DNA of 64,000 bases from NCBI GenBank assembly GCA_002720745.1, contig PBJO01000002.1, forward strand, positions 67,766-131,765, written 5' to 3'. Numbering within the stretch: position 1 is the stretch's first letter; every line of letters begins with the position of its first letter. The notes below the pieces were generated by a model. The model saw only the letters and a program-made list of their open reading frames with translations. It was not told the DNA's origin and made no database searches. Position numbers and translations under genes: made by a program. This document shows, one piece after another, positions 1 through 9,612 of this stretch. The DNA comes from Balneola sp. (GTDB taxonomy: Bacteria; Bacteroidota; Rhodothermia; Balneolales; Balneolaceae).

Positions 1-19
1 AAAGTAGATAGCTGTGGGT

Positions 20-409
20 CTACTCATCTTTTGTCAACTTATCGATGGCGACATCGATCGGGATATGATAGACTCCCTTTTCATTGTCTAAAACTCCAAA
101 CGATTGAATATGAGTATTTGCATCATCAGTTAGCTTTTCAATCGCATAGTAGGTGCCTGTAGCGGTGGCATTTGCCTTGGATTGCTGAAAAAGTATTTGA
201 GATGTAAAAACCCAAATTATTACAAGACTTGCTACAATTCCGACTCCAAGGCTAGACCAGAGTATCAATTTCTTAACGTCAAAAGTATCATTATTTACAC
301 CAATAGTTATTGCTTGGACCAATTCTTGATCAGAGGTTTCGATTGAAACATTATCTTTTTTGTTTATCGATACCCTAGTTTGTGAGAATTTCTTTTGATC
401 TAAAGACAT
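20..409 (-). CDS. Small single-pass membrane protein at the end of the act operon
   Basis: A 129-residue protein with a charged N-terminal half, one clear hydrophobic segment at about residues 47-70, and a polar C-terminal part. I do not recognise a family. It follows actF by 15 bases on the same strand, so it is probably co-transcribed with alternative complex III and may be an accessory or assembly subunit of that complex or of the oxidase genes expected beyond the window edge. The role is inferred from position only. Confidence 0.6.
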   Translation of the reverse strand: MSLDQKKFSQTRVSINKKDNVSIETSDQELVQAITIGVNNDTFDVKKLILWSSLGVGIVASLVIIWVFTSQILFQQSKANATATGTYYAIEKLTDDANTHIQSFGVLDNEKGVYHIPIDVAIDKLTKDE

Positions 410-424
410 GTAAAAATATATGTA

Positions 425-1621
425 TTATTGGTGATAACTTTTTTCTAGACAAGCACCCAGTTTTGGATCTTTTTCTGGAATCATACTATTTTGTTTAAAT
501 CTCTGAAAAAACATACCAAAAAAGATACCGCCTAATCCTATCAAGGTACTAAAATCAATCCAGCTAAAGTGGATGCCATGCGCGCTTAAAGTAGGCATGG
601 CAATCCAATAAATTTCTAAAAAGTGCATGATCAATACTAAAATACTTACATACGTAAGTATCTTTCGGTCATGTTTTTGCTCGCGATTCAAAAGAACTAG
701 GAAAGGTAAGGTAAATCGAAGTAGTAATAATCCGTACGCTATGAATTTCCAACTTCCTTCTAATCTGTGGTAAAACCATAGTGTTTCTTCGGGAAGATTG
801 GCGTAATAAATAAGCAAGAATTGGGCGAATGCTATGTAAGCGTAAAAAACAGTAAATGCAAATAGCCAAGCACCCATATCATATACATGTACTTTTCCTA
901 TGGTATTTTTTAAATATCCATTTCTCTGTAAAAAAAATACCATCAAAATCATTACTGCCCAAAATGACTGGAATGATATGGCAAAGAAGTATACTCCAAA
1001 CATGGTGGAAAACCAGTGTGGATCTAAAGACATTAACCAGTCAAAAGAGGCAAAGGCTATACTTAACCCAAATAACGGTATAGCAGGTGCACTAATTCTT
1101 CTCATTAGGGAACTAATTCCCCAGTCACCAGTAATATCCATATCGATAGATGCTTTGTAGAGCTTGTGGCCAACAAAGCCCCATATCACGAAATAAAGTA
1201 TTTGGCGAATAATAAAAAATGGAGTATTTAGATACGCAGATTTACCTTTTAATATTTTATCAGCAGCAACGGCATCTTCATGGCTCCAGTGGTAGAGATT
1301 GTGAATACCAAGTAAAATAGGTATGGCAAAAAATGCCCAAACTCCAAGGTTGGCACCAAATGTCTCGGGAATCCTGCGAATAACAACACCCCATTTTGAC
1401 TTGGTTATATGATGGAACATAACCATAAAGACTGAGGCTATTGCAATGCCGGTAAAAAAAGTAAAGCTAACCAAGTATGAAAAGAAGAATTGATTTGCAT
1501 CGGCAAAGTAACCATATGCGCTAATTAGTAATCCGATAATTCCAATACCAAATAGTATTTGAGGTAGTTTAGAATCGGCTGAAAGTTGAAGATTGTCGGT
1601 AATCGTAGGCTGATGACTCAT
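425..1621 (-). CDS. actF: Alternative complex III quinone-binding membrane subunit ActF
   Basis: A 398-residue polytopic membrane protein with about ten hydrophobic segments, resembling the NrfD/PsrC-like subunits of alternative complex III. The family fold places it in the inner membrane beside ActC, where these subunits contact the quinol pool. It carries no haem or iron-sulfur motifs, as expected. It lies 15 bases after actE in the canonical order A-B-C-D-E-F. The assignment rests on hydropathy, length and operon order; individual quinone-site residues were not identified. Confidence 0.85.
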   Translation of the reverse strand: MSHQPTITDNLQLSADSKLPQILFGIGIIGLLISAYGYFADANQFFFSYLVSFTFFTGIAIASVFMVMFHHITKSKWGVVIRRIPETFGANLGVWAFFAIPILLGIHNLYHWSHEDAVAADKILKGKSAYLNTPFFIIRQILYFVIWGFVGHKLYKASIDMDITGDWGISSLMRRISAPAIPLFGLSIAFASFDWLMSLDPHWFSTMFGVYFFAISFQSFWAVMILMVFFLQRNGYLKNTIGKVHVYDMGAWLFAFTVFYAYIAFAQFLLIYYANLPEETLWFYHRLEGSWKFIAYGLLLLRFTLPFLVLLNREQKHDRKILTYVSILVLIMHFLEIYWIAMPTLSAHGIHFSWIDFSTLIGLGGIFFGMFFQRFKQNSMIPEKDPKLGACLEKSYHQ

Positions 1622-1636
1622 AAGTATTTCTACCTT

Positions 1637-2650
1637 TTAATTATCACTTAAACTTTTTATATATTCTATTAAAGACTGCAAATCATTCTTCGATAATGCG
1701 CCGTAAGCATCAGCCATAAGCGGATCATATCCGTCAACAATTTTTGCATAAGGATTAACAATAGACTCGATAAGATACTCATCTTCTTTGATCACATTTA
1801 TTATTTCTCCATCTTCAGTGGTTACCTCTCCTTCACTACCATATAAGTTTTTCCAAGAGGGGCCAATTATGGCAGTCCCATCAGAAGAGTGACAGGTTTG
1901 GCATGCATACATAGTTGATATTTCCATTCCCCGTTCAACTGTTGCAACGATTTCGACTTGATTTGCTTCTTTTTCAGCACGTGCTTCAGCAATAATCTTT
2001 TGTTCAGCTTCAAATTCATTTTCCAATTTGTCTACATCTACTCCGGCAGCTATCAGATCATCTCGTTTAGCATTTTGGGAGGCTTGTAAAGCTCTAATAT
2101 AAGCAACAATTGCCCAACGATCCTCTACAGGTACTTGATGACGATAGGAAGGCATACTTCGAACACCATTATAAATCGCTGAATAAATTTCTCCATCAGG
2201 CGCTTCACGTAAACGATCTTGATGAAAGGTTGGGGCAGGAACGTAACCATATCTACCTGTCATAATTATGCCCTGTCCGTCTCCTGCATTTCCGTGGCAT
2301 GGTGCACAATATATTTCATATCTCTCTTTACCTCTATAGATAATAGACTTAGTTAGATCAATTGGTATTTTTGCCACCCAGTCACCACTAATTTCAACAC
2401 CTTCATAGTAATTTTTGTCAAGACGGCTTAATCCCCTAGCCACAGTACCAGCTACTGGCATTCGCATTGAGCGTTTATCATCAAAAAATTCATTTATCTC
2501 TTGTGCTTCCTTACGATCTTGTTGATCCATATTAAGATTAGGATGTATTGGTGTTTTTTCAGATTTCATTCCGCGACATCCTAATAATGATAGACTAATC
2601 AATAAAAATAGAATAGAATTAAATTTAATGTAAGGAATGGCCTTATTCAT
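1637..2650 (-). CDS. actE: Di-haem c-type cytochrome lipoprotein, ActE with an extra cytochrome c domain
   Basis: The ATG at 2650 overlaps the end of actD and gives a good lipoprotein signal, with lipobox LLGC at residues 22-25; a longer reading from 2680 would place ten extra residues before it. The first half has a CAPCH haem motif and the ActE-like segment ending VAYIRALQAS. After a Glu/Ala-rich linker a second domain has CQTCH with a GPSWKNLYG stretch, typical of class I cytochromes c. ActE is mono-haem in described complexes, so the second domain is an apparent fusion. It probably passes electrons from ActA/ActB to an oxidase. Confidence 0.85.
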   Translation of the reverse strand: MNKAIPYIKFNSILFLLISLSLLGCRGMKSEKTPIHPNLNMDQQDRKEAQEINEFFDDKRSMRMPVAGTVARGLSRLDKNYYEGVEISGDWVAKIPIDLTKSIIYRGKERYEIYCAPCHGNAGDGQGIIMTGRYGYVPAPTFHQDRLREAPDGEIYSAIYNGVRSMPSYRHQVPVEDRWAIVAYIRALQASQNAKRDDLIAAGVDVDKLENEFEAEQKIIAEARAEKEANQVEIVATVERGMEISTMYACQTCHSSDGTAIIGPSWKNLYGSEGEVTTEDGEIINVIKEDEYLIESIVNPYAKIVDGYDPLMADAYGALSKNDLQSLIEYIKSLSDN

Positions 2651-3179
2651 ATACTTCCTCAATGTATGAAGCACCTGCATTTTTAAATAAATCCAGTACT
2701 ATATCAGTATGAAACTTACTATCGCTCGCCTCAATACAAATAAAAAATTTATCATCAGTAGAATTTTTAAATCGTTCTATATTAAATAAAGGGTGATTGA
2801 ATCGTGGTAATCCATTTAAAAAAAACATTCCAAATACTGTACCAAATGCTGAGAGTAGAATAGTTAATTCAAAGGTCACAGGAACCCATGCTGGCACGTT
2901 AAAAAAAGGTTTGCCACCAATGTTTAGAGGGTAGTCTATGACTGACATGAAATACATCATTGCTAAGGCACCACAAAAACCTAAAATACCGTGACCTAAA
3001 ACAATCCAACCCAATTTAGATTTCTTCAATTTCATAGCTTTATCAATGCCATGAATAGGAAAAGGACTATATGTGTCAAACTTATCATATCCTAATTCAA
3101 CCACTTCTTTAGAAATATCAATTAGCTCTTTTGGGTTGTCAAATTCAGCTAAAATTCCATATAAGTTTCTTTGTTCCAT
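2643..3179 (-). CDS. actD: Alternative complex III membrane subunit ActD (DUF3341)
   Basis: A 178-residue protein with an N-terminal soluble part that begins with GILAEFDNPKEL, followed by two transmembrane helices at roughly residues 58-80 and 98-122, and a soluble C-terminus. This matches the DUF3341 architecture of ActD, a structural subunit that clamps the membrane part of the complex and binds no cofactor. Its stop codon overlaps the actE start, suggesting translational coupling. It lies 18 bases after actC. Confidence 0.85.
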   Translation of the reverse strand: MEQRNLYGILAEFDNPKELIDISKEVVELGYDKFDTYSPFPIHGIDKAMKLKKSKLGWIVLGHGILGFCGALAMMYFMSVIDYPLNIGGKPFFNVPAWVPVTFELTILLSAFGTVFGMFFLNGLPRFNHPLFNIERFKNSTDDKFFICIEASDSKFHTDIVLDLFKNAGASYIEEVYE

Positions 3180-3197
3180 TATAATAGTTTGTACTAA

Positions 3198-4730
3198 TTA
3201 GGCATTTTTTGGTTTAACAAAAAAAGCTGGTTCTAAAGTCTTACTTTTTGGTTCATCTTGTATTGTAATCTTTTCGTTATCTTGTTCTATGCTTATATTA
3301 TCTGTTGAATTTATAATTTTAACATAACTTTGTATTTTTTCTTTTGGTGGTATATACTTACCGTTATTGTCATAATTATGAGGGTCAGCCTGGGGCATTA
3401 CAGCCTTTATTTCTGCGATAGCTATCATAGGTAGAAATCGCAGAAATAAAAGGAACATCGTTCCAAAAAGACCAAATGTTCCCACATAGGTGATTACATC
3501 CCAGATAGTTGGTGAATAGTAGTCCCAGGATGAGGGTAAATAATCTGTTGCAAGTGAGGATACGGTTATAACAAACCTTTCGAACCACATTCCAATATTT
3601 ACTACTATTGATATAAAAAAAGTGAACTTTACATTTGTACGAAGTTTTTTACTCCAGAAAAATTGTGGAGAAATAACATTACAACCCATCATAATCCAAT
3701 AAGCCCATGCATATGGGCCTGTGGCGCGCAAAATAAAAATAGCTTTTTCGTATTCTACGCCACTATACCAAGCAATAAAAAATTCCATTAGATAAGCAAA
3801 ACCAACCATTGAACCAGTTACCATAATGATGATGTTCATTTTCTCCATATGATCATCAGTCATAATATCTTTCATACCATAAACTTCTCTAGTAATTATC
3901 ATAAGAGTGAGAACCATAGCGAATCCTGAAAAGATCGCTCCTGCCACAAAATATGGGGGAAATATAGTAGTATGCCAACCTGGTATTACAGATACAGCAA
4001 AATCAAAGGATACAATAGTGTGCACAGATAACACTAATGGTGTAGCTAAACCTGCTAAGATCATATATGCTTTTTCATAATTCCACCAGTGACGGCTGGA
4101 ACCATTCCAACCCAGTGAAAATAAACCATAACCTATTTGGCGTATTTTATCAGTAGCTTTATCTCTAAGGGTAGCTAAATCAGGAACCAAACCGACATAC
4201 CAGAATAAAAGTGAAACAGTAAAGTACGTTGAGACGGCAAAAACATCCCAAAGAAGAGGAGAATTGAAATTTGGCCACATTACCATCTGATTTGGTATGG
4301 GAAATACCCAATAGATCACCCAAATACGACCAACATGAATTGCTGGAAATATCAGCGCACACATCACTGCAAATATGGTCATAGCCTCTGCAAATCTATT
4401 TATTGCAGTTCGCCAATCTTGCCTAAAAAGAAATAAAATTGCTGAAATTAGGGTGCCTGCATGACCTATACCAACCCACCATACAAAATTTATAATGGCC
4501 CATCCCCAACCGACGGGATTTGTCAAACCCCAGATACCTGTGCCCTCCCAAAAAAGATATCCAATACTTCCCAAAAGTAATAATAATAATCCATTTGCAG
4601 GCAACATTAATAAGTACCACATTGTTGGTGTTCGCCTCAGATTGACATCTGTTACTAAATGTGTTATGCTTGCAAAATCGTGATTACCTTTTACTAATTT
4701 TGCTTCAGGTATGTATTCATATTTACTCAT
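3198..4730 (-). CDS. actC: Alternative complex III membrane subunit ActC (NrfD/PsrC family)
   Basis: A 510-residue polytopic protein with about ten transmembrane helices and a long hydrophilic C-terminal tail after residue ~450. The helices resemble the NrfD/PsrC quinol-interacting family, with a [19 protein letters not shown] stretch near residue 90 typical of ActC. In the known complex ActC sits against the iron-sulfur module of ActB and carries a quinol oxidation site. The gene is 8 bases downstream of actB. The charged tail is longer than the core fold needs and appears poorly conserved. Confidence 0.9.
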   Translation of the reverse strand: MSKYEYIPEAKLVKGNHDFASITHLVTDVNLRRTPTMWYLLMLPANGLLLLLLGSIGYLFWEGTGIWGLTNPVGWGWAIINFVWWVGIGHAGTLISAILFLFRQDWRTAINRFAEAMTIFAVMCALIFPAIHVGRIWVIYWVFPIPNQMVMWPNFNSPLLWDVFAVSTYFTVSLLFWYVGLVPDLATLRDKATDKIRQIGYGLFSLGWNGSSRHWWNYEKAYMILAGLATPLVLSVHTIVSFDFAVSVIPGWHTTIFPPYFVAGAIFSGFAMVLTLMIITREVYGMKDIMTDDHMEKMNIIIMVTGSMVGFAYLMEFFIAWYSGVEYEKAIFILRATGPYAWAYWIMMGCNVISPQFFWSKKLRTNVKFTFFISIVVNIGMWFERFVITVSSLATDYLPSSWDYYSPTIWDVITYVGTFGLFGTMFLLFLRFLPMIAIAEIKAVMPQADPHNYDNNGKYIPPKEKIQSYVKIINSTDNISIEQDNEKITIQDEPKSKTLEPAFFVKPKNA

Positions 4731-4738
4731 TGAGTTAG

Positions 4739-7700
4739 TTAAAGCGTGTTATGTTTACTGATTTTGTTACTTTTAATTTTACTAGATAGAGTAGGGTTTG
4801 GATTGGTTAATTTAGCTAAATATGATGTGCGAGGCCTAACATTTAACTCCTCCAGCATTTGATAGTTTCGCTCATTGCGTTTTATTTTTGTGACGGTTGC
4901 ATTCTCATCGGTAATATCACCAAAATAAATAGCATCTGCGGGACATGCTTGTTGACATGCCGTTAACACCGATCCATCTGCAGGTTTCACAGATCCAGTA
5001 TTAATTTTTGAGTCAATTTTAGCTCTATTAACTCTTTGTACACAATAACTGCATTTTTCCATGACACCACGAAACCGCACTGTTACTTCAGGGTTCATTG
5101 CCATTTGTATAATATCTGGATCCTCGCCTGTTGTTAAATATTCTTTGGGATAATTAAAGAAATTAAAACGTCTCACTTTAAAAGGACAATTATTTGCACA
5201 ATATCTTGTTCCTATACACCGATTATAAGTCATCTGATTCATTCCATCATTACTATGCACAGTTGCAGCAACAGGACATACATTTTCGCATGGTGCTAGC
5301 TCACAGTGCATACAGGCTACAGGCTGGTGCACCGCTTGTGGATTATTTTCGTCGCCTACATAATATCTATCACCTCTCAACCAGTGCATCTCACGGCCAC
5401 GTCCTACCTCCTTTTTACCAATAACTGGTATATTATTTTCGCTTTGACAAGCAATAATGCATACTCCACAACCAAAGCAAGAATTTAAATCAAAAGTCAT
5501 TCCCCATTGAGGTTCATAGTCAGGATATGTTTGCTCATCAAAGAGTGAAATTGGTTCATCTTCACCTAGTTCCCCTGCCTCTTCCATGCCTGGGACACCA
5601 TATTTATGTACATATGCAAATGAAGCATAATTACGGTTATCTTTATACTCTTCTATTGTAGCTTGTCGATACATATCACGTCCTTCAAGGCTATGATGAT
5701 CTTGTACACAAGAAATTGGATATTTATTTCCAGTTGATTTGATATCTGATACTTTTATCGTAGTATTTAATCTGTAACGTAAGGGGAAGACATTTTTTCC
5801 ACCGGCCATTTGTTCCTCATCAAAATCAGCTACACGGCCAATATTTTCTCTACCATATCCGGTATTTAAAGTAATTGAATCATCTGCTTGCCCAGGTTGT
5901 ATCCAAGTTGCAATAGTAATTTCAGCTCCATTATCAGCAGTGATTTTAATTTCGTCTTCATTTTTTAATTTGAGCTTTCTTGCAGTATTAAGGCTCATTA
6001 GAGCAACATTATCCCAAGTAATTTTAGTCATACAGTCAGGTAGTTCTTGCAACCATCCATTATTTGCATAACGACCATCATATATTGATGAATCCGGTTT
6101 AAAAACAAGCTCAATACCATCCGGTGCATTAGTTGAATTGGGGCCAACATTGTTTTTAAAATCAATATCAATTGTTGCAAAATTCTTAATGACTTTTGTC
6201 ATATCGGACATATTGTATAGTCCACTATTTGGGAATCCATTCTGTTTTACAGTGTTGGTTCTAGTGATTGTATCATCTTGATCAACACCATCATGGAGGA
6301 GCGTAATCCATTTTTTTTCGAAATCAGTTTTATAGATATTTTTAAATGTATTTTGTACCAAATCATATCCATCGGTGTAGCTTTGGTTGGCTATGAGATT
6401 AAGTAATTCAATTTCACTCATGCTGTCATGAAGTGGTTGAATTTGCGGCTGAATAACCGAACGAGCACCTCCGAAGGAATACCCATCCCCCCATGCTTCT
6501 AAGAAATGAGCACGCGAAAGATGCCAATTGGCTTTTTTACTCGTTTCGTCGTTGTAGGTGGATAGGTGAATCACCTCTTCAACCGATGATAGTGCATTTT
6601 CTACATCCCAGTCTGAGGGTGCAGTGAGTACTGGATTACAGCCAATTATAACTGTTGCATCCACTTCGCCAGCCCTCATGCTTCTAAATGTGTCGGCCAA
6701 GGCTGAGTGCTGATCGAAATCACCTAAATGGGGTATTTTGATATATTGCACTGTTTCTCCAACATTCTGAAGTGCAAAGTTAATCGCCGCAACTGTAGCA
6801 TGGGCTTCAGGAGAATGGTCCCAGCCGATTGATACGGCAGAACGTCCAGCTGTTTCAGCTAGATCATTTGAAACTGCCGTTAGGAATGCAGTATCTGTAA
6901 ATTTGTTGGCGACTTCTGCATAATCAGCAAGGCCGCTCATACGCGTTGATAGTGATGCAGCTAAAGCATCGGCAAAAGCATGCACTTCACAAGCTTTGAT
7001 TCGTAAACGATGGTCAGCAAATGATCCAGTAACAGAGAATCCATTTTCAACACTGTAAATTCGATTCATTGATTCATTTGGACTAAGAACCTTTCTACGA
7101 CTTACTATTTGCTTTGCATATTCTACATTATTTGGATGCGTTGCTGAGAGTATGTCATCGTCTAAGGATAGTATAGTATCAGCTTTAGAATAATCATAGT
7201 GTGTCCTTAGACGTTGATCAAAAACAAGCTTATTACCTTCAAGTACATTTTCTTCGCTAAAGGTTTCATAAGTCAACCATGTCGAGTTTGGAAATTCAGT
7301 TAGAAACTTTTCTTTTAAGTTATTGTAAGAGATTCCAGAATTAGCTTCACTTATTATGACAATATTTTTTTCTTTGTCAGAAAAAAAATTACTTGCAAAT
7401 TTATAAAATTGTTGACTAGATGATCTATTTCCGTTGCGAACTGGGCGGCGTGAACGGTCCGGATCATATAATTCTAAAATAGTTGCTTGATGGTAAGCAT
7501 TTGTATTTCCATAACTTCCTGGATGTAGTTCATTACCTTCAATTTTAGTTGGACGCCCTTCGTGATTCTCAACCACTAAACCTATTAAATTTCCATGAAA
7601 TGGCATTGAGGTTGCATAAAATAGTGGTATGCCAGGCACAATATCTTCTGGTTGCTGTGCGTAGGGGAGAATTTTTTGAACAGGGCGTCTGCATGCAGCA

Positions 7701-7888
7701 AATCCAGCAAGAGCAATAGAAGCTCCCATAATGCGAAGGAATCCTTTCCTTGAAACGCCATCATTTAGTTCTGTGGCATTTTCCGGAAATTCTCGTTCAA
7801 CAAAATTTTTATACTCTTTGTTTTGAGCTAATTCATTAAGACTTTTCCAATAAGTCTTTTGTTTAACTTCTTTAGGTGATTCGCTCAT
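4739..7888 (-). CDS. actB: Alternative complex III iron-sulfur/molybdopterin-like subunit ActB
   Basis: A 1049-residue protein. The N-terminus has a twin-arginine-like SRKGFLR (residues 46-52) and then a hydrophobic stretch ending in Cys66, compatible with lipidation as reported for ActB proteins. Residues ~70-750 resemble the molybdopterin oxidoreductase fold, which is cofactor-free in ActB. From Cys804 to about residue 985 there is a ferredoxin-like domain with [35 protein letters not shown] and CQQAC, consistent with several Fe-S clusters. It links quinol oxidation to the haem subunits. It lies between actA and actC. Confidence 0.93.
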   Translation of the reverse strand: MSESPKEVKQKTYWKSLNELAQNKEYKNFVEREFPENATELNDGVSRKGFLRIMGASIALAGFAACRRPVQKILPYAQQPEDIVPGIPLFYATSMPFHGNLIGLVVENHEGRPTKIEGNELHPGSYGNTNAYHQATILELYDPDRSRRPVRNGNRSSSQQFYKFASNFFSDKEKNIVIISEANSGISYNNLKEKFLTEFPNSTWLTYETFSEENVLEGNKLVFDQRLRTHYDYSKADTILSLDDDILSATHPNNVEYAKQIVSRRKVLSPNESMNRIYSVENGFSVTGSFADHRLRIKACEVHAFADALAASLSTRMSGLADYAEVANKFTDTAFLTAVSNDLAETAGRSAVSIGWDHSPEAHATVAAINFALQNVGETVQYIKIPHLGDFDQHSALADTFRSMRAGEVDATVIIGCNPVLTAPSDWDVENALSSVEEVIHLSTYNDETSKKANWHLSRAHFLEAWGDGYSFGGARSVIQPQIQPLHDSMSEIELLNLIANQSYTDGYDLVQNTFKNIYKTDFEKKWITLLHDGVDQDDTITRTNTVKQNGFPNSGLYNMSDMTKVIKNFATIDIDFKNNVGPNSTNAPDGIELVFKPDSSIYDGRYANNGWLQELPDCMTKITWDNVALMSLNTARKLKLKNEDEIKITADNGAEITIATWIQPGQADDSITLNTGYGRENIGRVADFDEEQMAGGKNVFPLRYRLNTTIKVSDIKSTGNKYPISCVQDHHSLEGRDMYRQATIEEYKDNRNYASFAYVHKYGVPGMEEAGELGEDEPISLFDEQTYPDYEPQWGMTFDLNSCFGCGVCIIACQSENNIPVIGKKEVGRGREMHWLRGDRYYVGDENNPQAVHQPVACMHCELAPCENVCPVAATVHSNDGMNQMTYNRCIGTRYCANNCPFKVRRFNFFNYPKEYLTTGEDPDIIQMAMNPEVTVRFRGVMEKCSYCVQRVNRAKIDSKINTGSVKPADGSVLTACQQACPADAIYFGDITDENATVTKIKRNERNYQMLEELNVRPRTSYLAKLTNPNPTLSSKIKSNKISKHNTL

Positions 7889-7970
7889 AACAGAAAACTA
7901 TTTATCTCTAAATTTTGATGGTTTTCTATCCAAAAATGATGATTTATACTTATTCTAAACATTTAAATTT

Positions 7971-8615
7971 TTAATAATGACAACCCTGGCAGTATTGTGG
8001 AGGACTAACATTGTTTTTCTTAACCAATTCTGCCCCTAAAAGGAGTTGATTTTCTGCTTTATAACCCATTGTGGTTACTTCTTCTATTGGGCGTAGATAC
8101 TGTTCTGGGTTTCGATGACAATCCATACACCAGCTCATACTTAATGGCTCTGCTTGGTAGACTACTTCCATCTGATCTATTCGTCCATGACAACTCTCGC
8201 AACCTACTCCAACGTTTACATGTGCTGCATGATTAAAATAGGCATAATCGGCAAGGTTGTGTACCCGTACCCATTCTACAGCTTCACCTGTCTCCCAACT
8301 TTCTCGAATGGGCGCTAATTTTTCACTATCTGTTTTGATCTGGCTATGACAATTCATACATGTTTGTGTTGGTGGCACGTTAGCCTGTTTGGAGACCCAA
8401 ACAGATGTGTGGCAGTATTGGCAGTCTAGGCCTAGTTTTTGTACATGAATTTGATGAGAGTATGGTACTGGTTGCTTAGGAGCGTATCCCACGTCTGTAA
8501 ACTCAGGAGAGAAATAGTACCAAATTCCGAAAATGATGACATTGACGGTAAGGATAAGGCCGATAAGTAATTTTCGGGGAACGTGATTTGTCCACTTTGG
8601 GAAAATCTGCGCCAT
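7971..8615 (-). CDS. actA: Alternative complex III penta-haem cytochrome c subunit ActA
   Basis: A 214-residue protein with one N-terminal transmembrane anchor (about residues 14-32) and five CxxCH haem motifs: CQYCH, CMNCH, CESCH, CMDCH and CQGCH, the last at the extreme C-terminus. Five haems match ActA of described complexes. It acts on the periplasmic side and receives electrons from the ActB iron-sulfur chain. It is the first gene of the operon; an 82-base gap separates it from actB, and a 380-base divergent region lies upstream. Confidence 0.93.
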   Translation of the reverse strand: MAQIFPKWTNHVPRKLLIGLILTVNVIIFGIWYYFSPEFTDVGYAPKQPVPYSHQIHVQKLGLDCQYCHTSVWVSKQANVPPTQTCMNCHSQIKTDSEKLAPIRESWETGEAVEWVRVHNLADYAYFNHAAHVNVGVGCESCHGRIDQMEVVYQAEPLSMSWCMDCHRNPEQYLRPIEEVTTMGYKAENQLLLGAELVKKNNVSPPQYCQGCHY

Positions 8616-8780
8616 AAATTAAGAGTACTTTTTGGTTAGTTAAAACTTGATAGGAAATCGCCGATTAAATTGGATTTTTAGAACAATTAAAATCTAGCAT
8701 TATTTTGGGATTGATAGTATTCAATTCGTCTTGATGCTTAGTATTTATATTGATTCTAAATAATCTTTGTACACTTCTTT

Positions 8781-8809
8781 TTTGCTGGTTCTTGATTAAG
8801 ATATATTTG
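8781..8809 (+). promoter_or_regulatory. Candidate Bacteroidetes-type promoter for the DUF420 gene
   Basis: TTTG at 8781-8784 and TATATTTG at 8802-8809 are separated by 17 bases, which fits the TTTG / TAnnTTTG promoter pattern of Bacteroidetes. It faces the DUF420-M1 peptidase pair and would give a leader of about 190 bases. The rest of 8616-8997 is AT-rich and must also contain the divergent act promoter, for which I found no clear match. Confidence 0.4.
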
Positions 8810-8997
8810 GTTATTTAATCGAAGGGTTAGATTATATTCTATCATCTGAATTTCAGTTAGTAAACCGCCTAACTATTTATCTAAAGCAGTTATTAAATTT
8901 ACTTTAAGAATATAAGAACATTCCCCAAAAAAATTTGGTTAAAGCGTATAAAAGAATACAAATTTCTAAAAAATTTATTTACTTGAATAACCGCTTA

Positions 8998-9612
8998 ATG
9001 ATTGTAAATCCCATTATTATGAAGACCTCACTTGACAATCACTCTTTATTTACAAATTCCTTACCAACTTCTGTGCGAGCACTAGAAGGAGTTGATCCAC
9101 GTAACGCACTTAGTGTCATACTCGGAGTTAGTGTTGTAGCTATTCTATTTTTGGTTTGGCTTATTTACTTTAAAGCGCCTGCGGCCAGTGAAGTGACTTG
9201 GGTTTCTAATCTCTCGGCAGTGAATGCGGCGTTGAACATGCTCAGCACTGTATTTTTGTTGTTGGGCTTCCGTGAAATTAAAGCGCGAAACTTTGCTAAG
9301 CACATGCGCTTTATGATTTCTGCCTTTATAACCTCAGCGCTCTTTTTGGTAAGTTATATTGTGTACCATCATTTTGTAGGAGATACTCCATTCACAGGGC
9401 AGGGCTTTGTACGACCGGTCTATTTCTTCATTCTAATAACGCACATCGTGCTGTCTATATTCGTAGTACCCTTAGTGTTGAGTTCCTTTTTATTTGCCTT
9501 CTCAGGGAAATTCAGTACCCACCGTAAAGTATCCAAGTGGACTTTTCCTATTTGGCTTTATGTTTCGGTGACAGGAGTGCTGGTATTTTTTATGCTTAAG
9601 ATTTTTGGGTAG
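8998..9612 (+). CDS. DUF420 family membrane protein, likely oxidase assembly factor
   Basis: About 205 residues with several transmembrane helices. The pattern of conserved His on the helices (KHMRFMISAF, YHHFVGDTPF and ITHIVLSIFVVPLV) is typical of DUF420, a family that includes CtaM, needed for haem-copper oxidase activity in Gram-positive bacteria. The start is uncertain: a TTG at 8935 opens the frame, and ATGs at 8998 and 9019 both fit; none has a ribosome site. It is divergent from the act operon, supporting a respiratory role. Confidence 0.75.
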   Translation: MIVNPIIMKTSLDNHSLFTNSLPTSVRALEGVDPRNALSVILGVSVVAILFLVWLIYFKAPAASEVTWVSNLSAVNAALNMLSTVFLLLGFREIKARNFAKHMRFMISAFITSALFLVSYIVYHHFVGDTPFTGQGFVRPVYFFILITHIVLSIFVVPLVLSSFLFAFSGKFSTHRKVSKWTFPIWLYVSVTGVLVFFMLKIFG

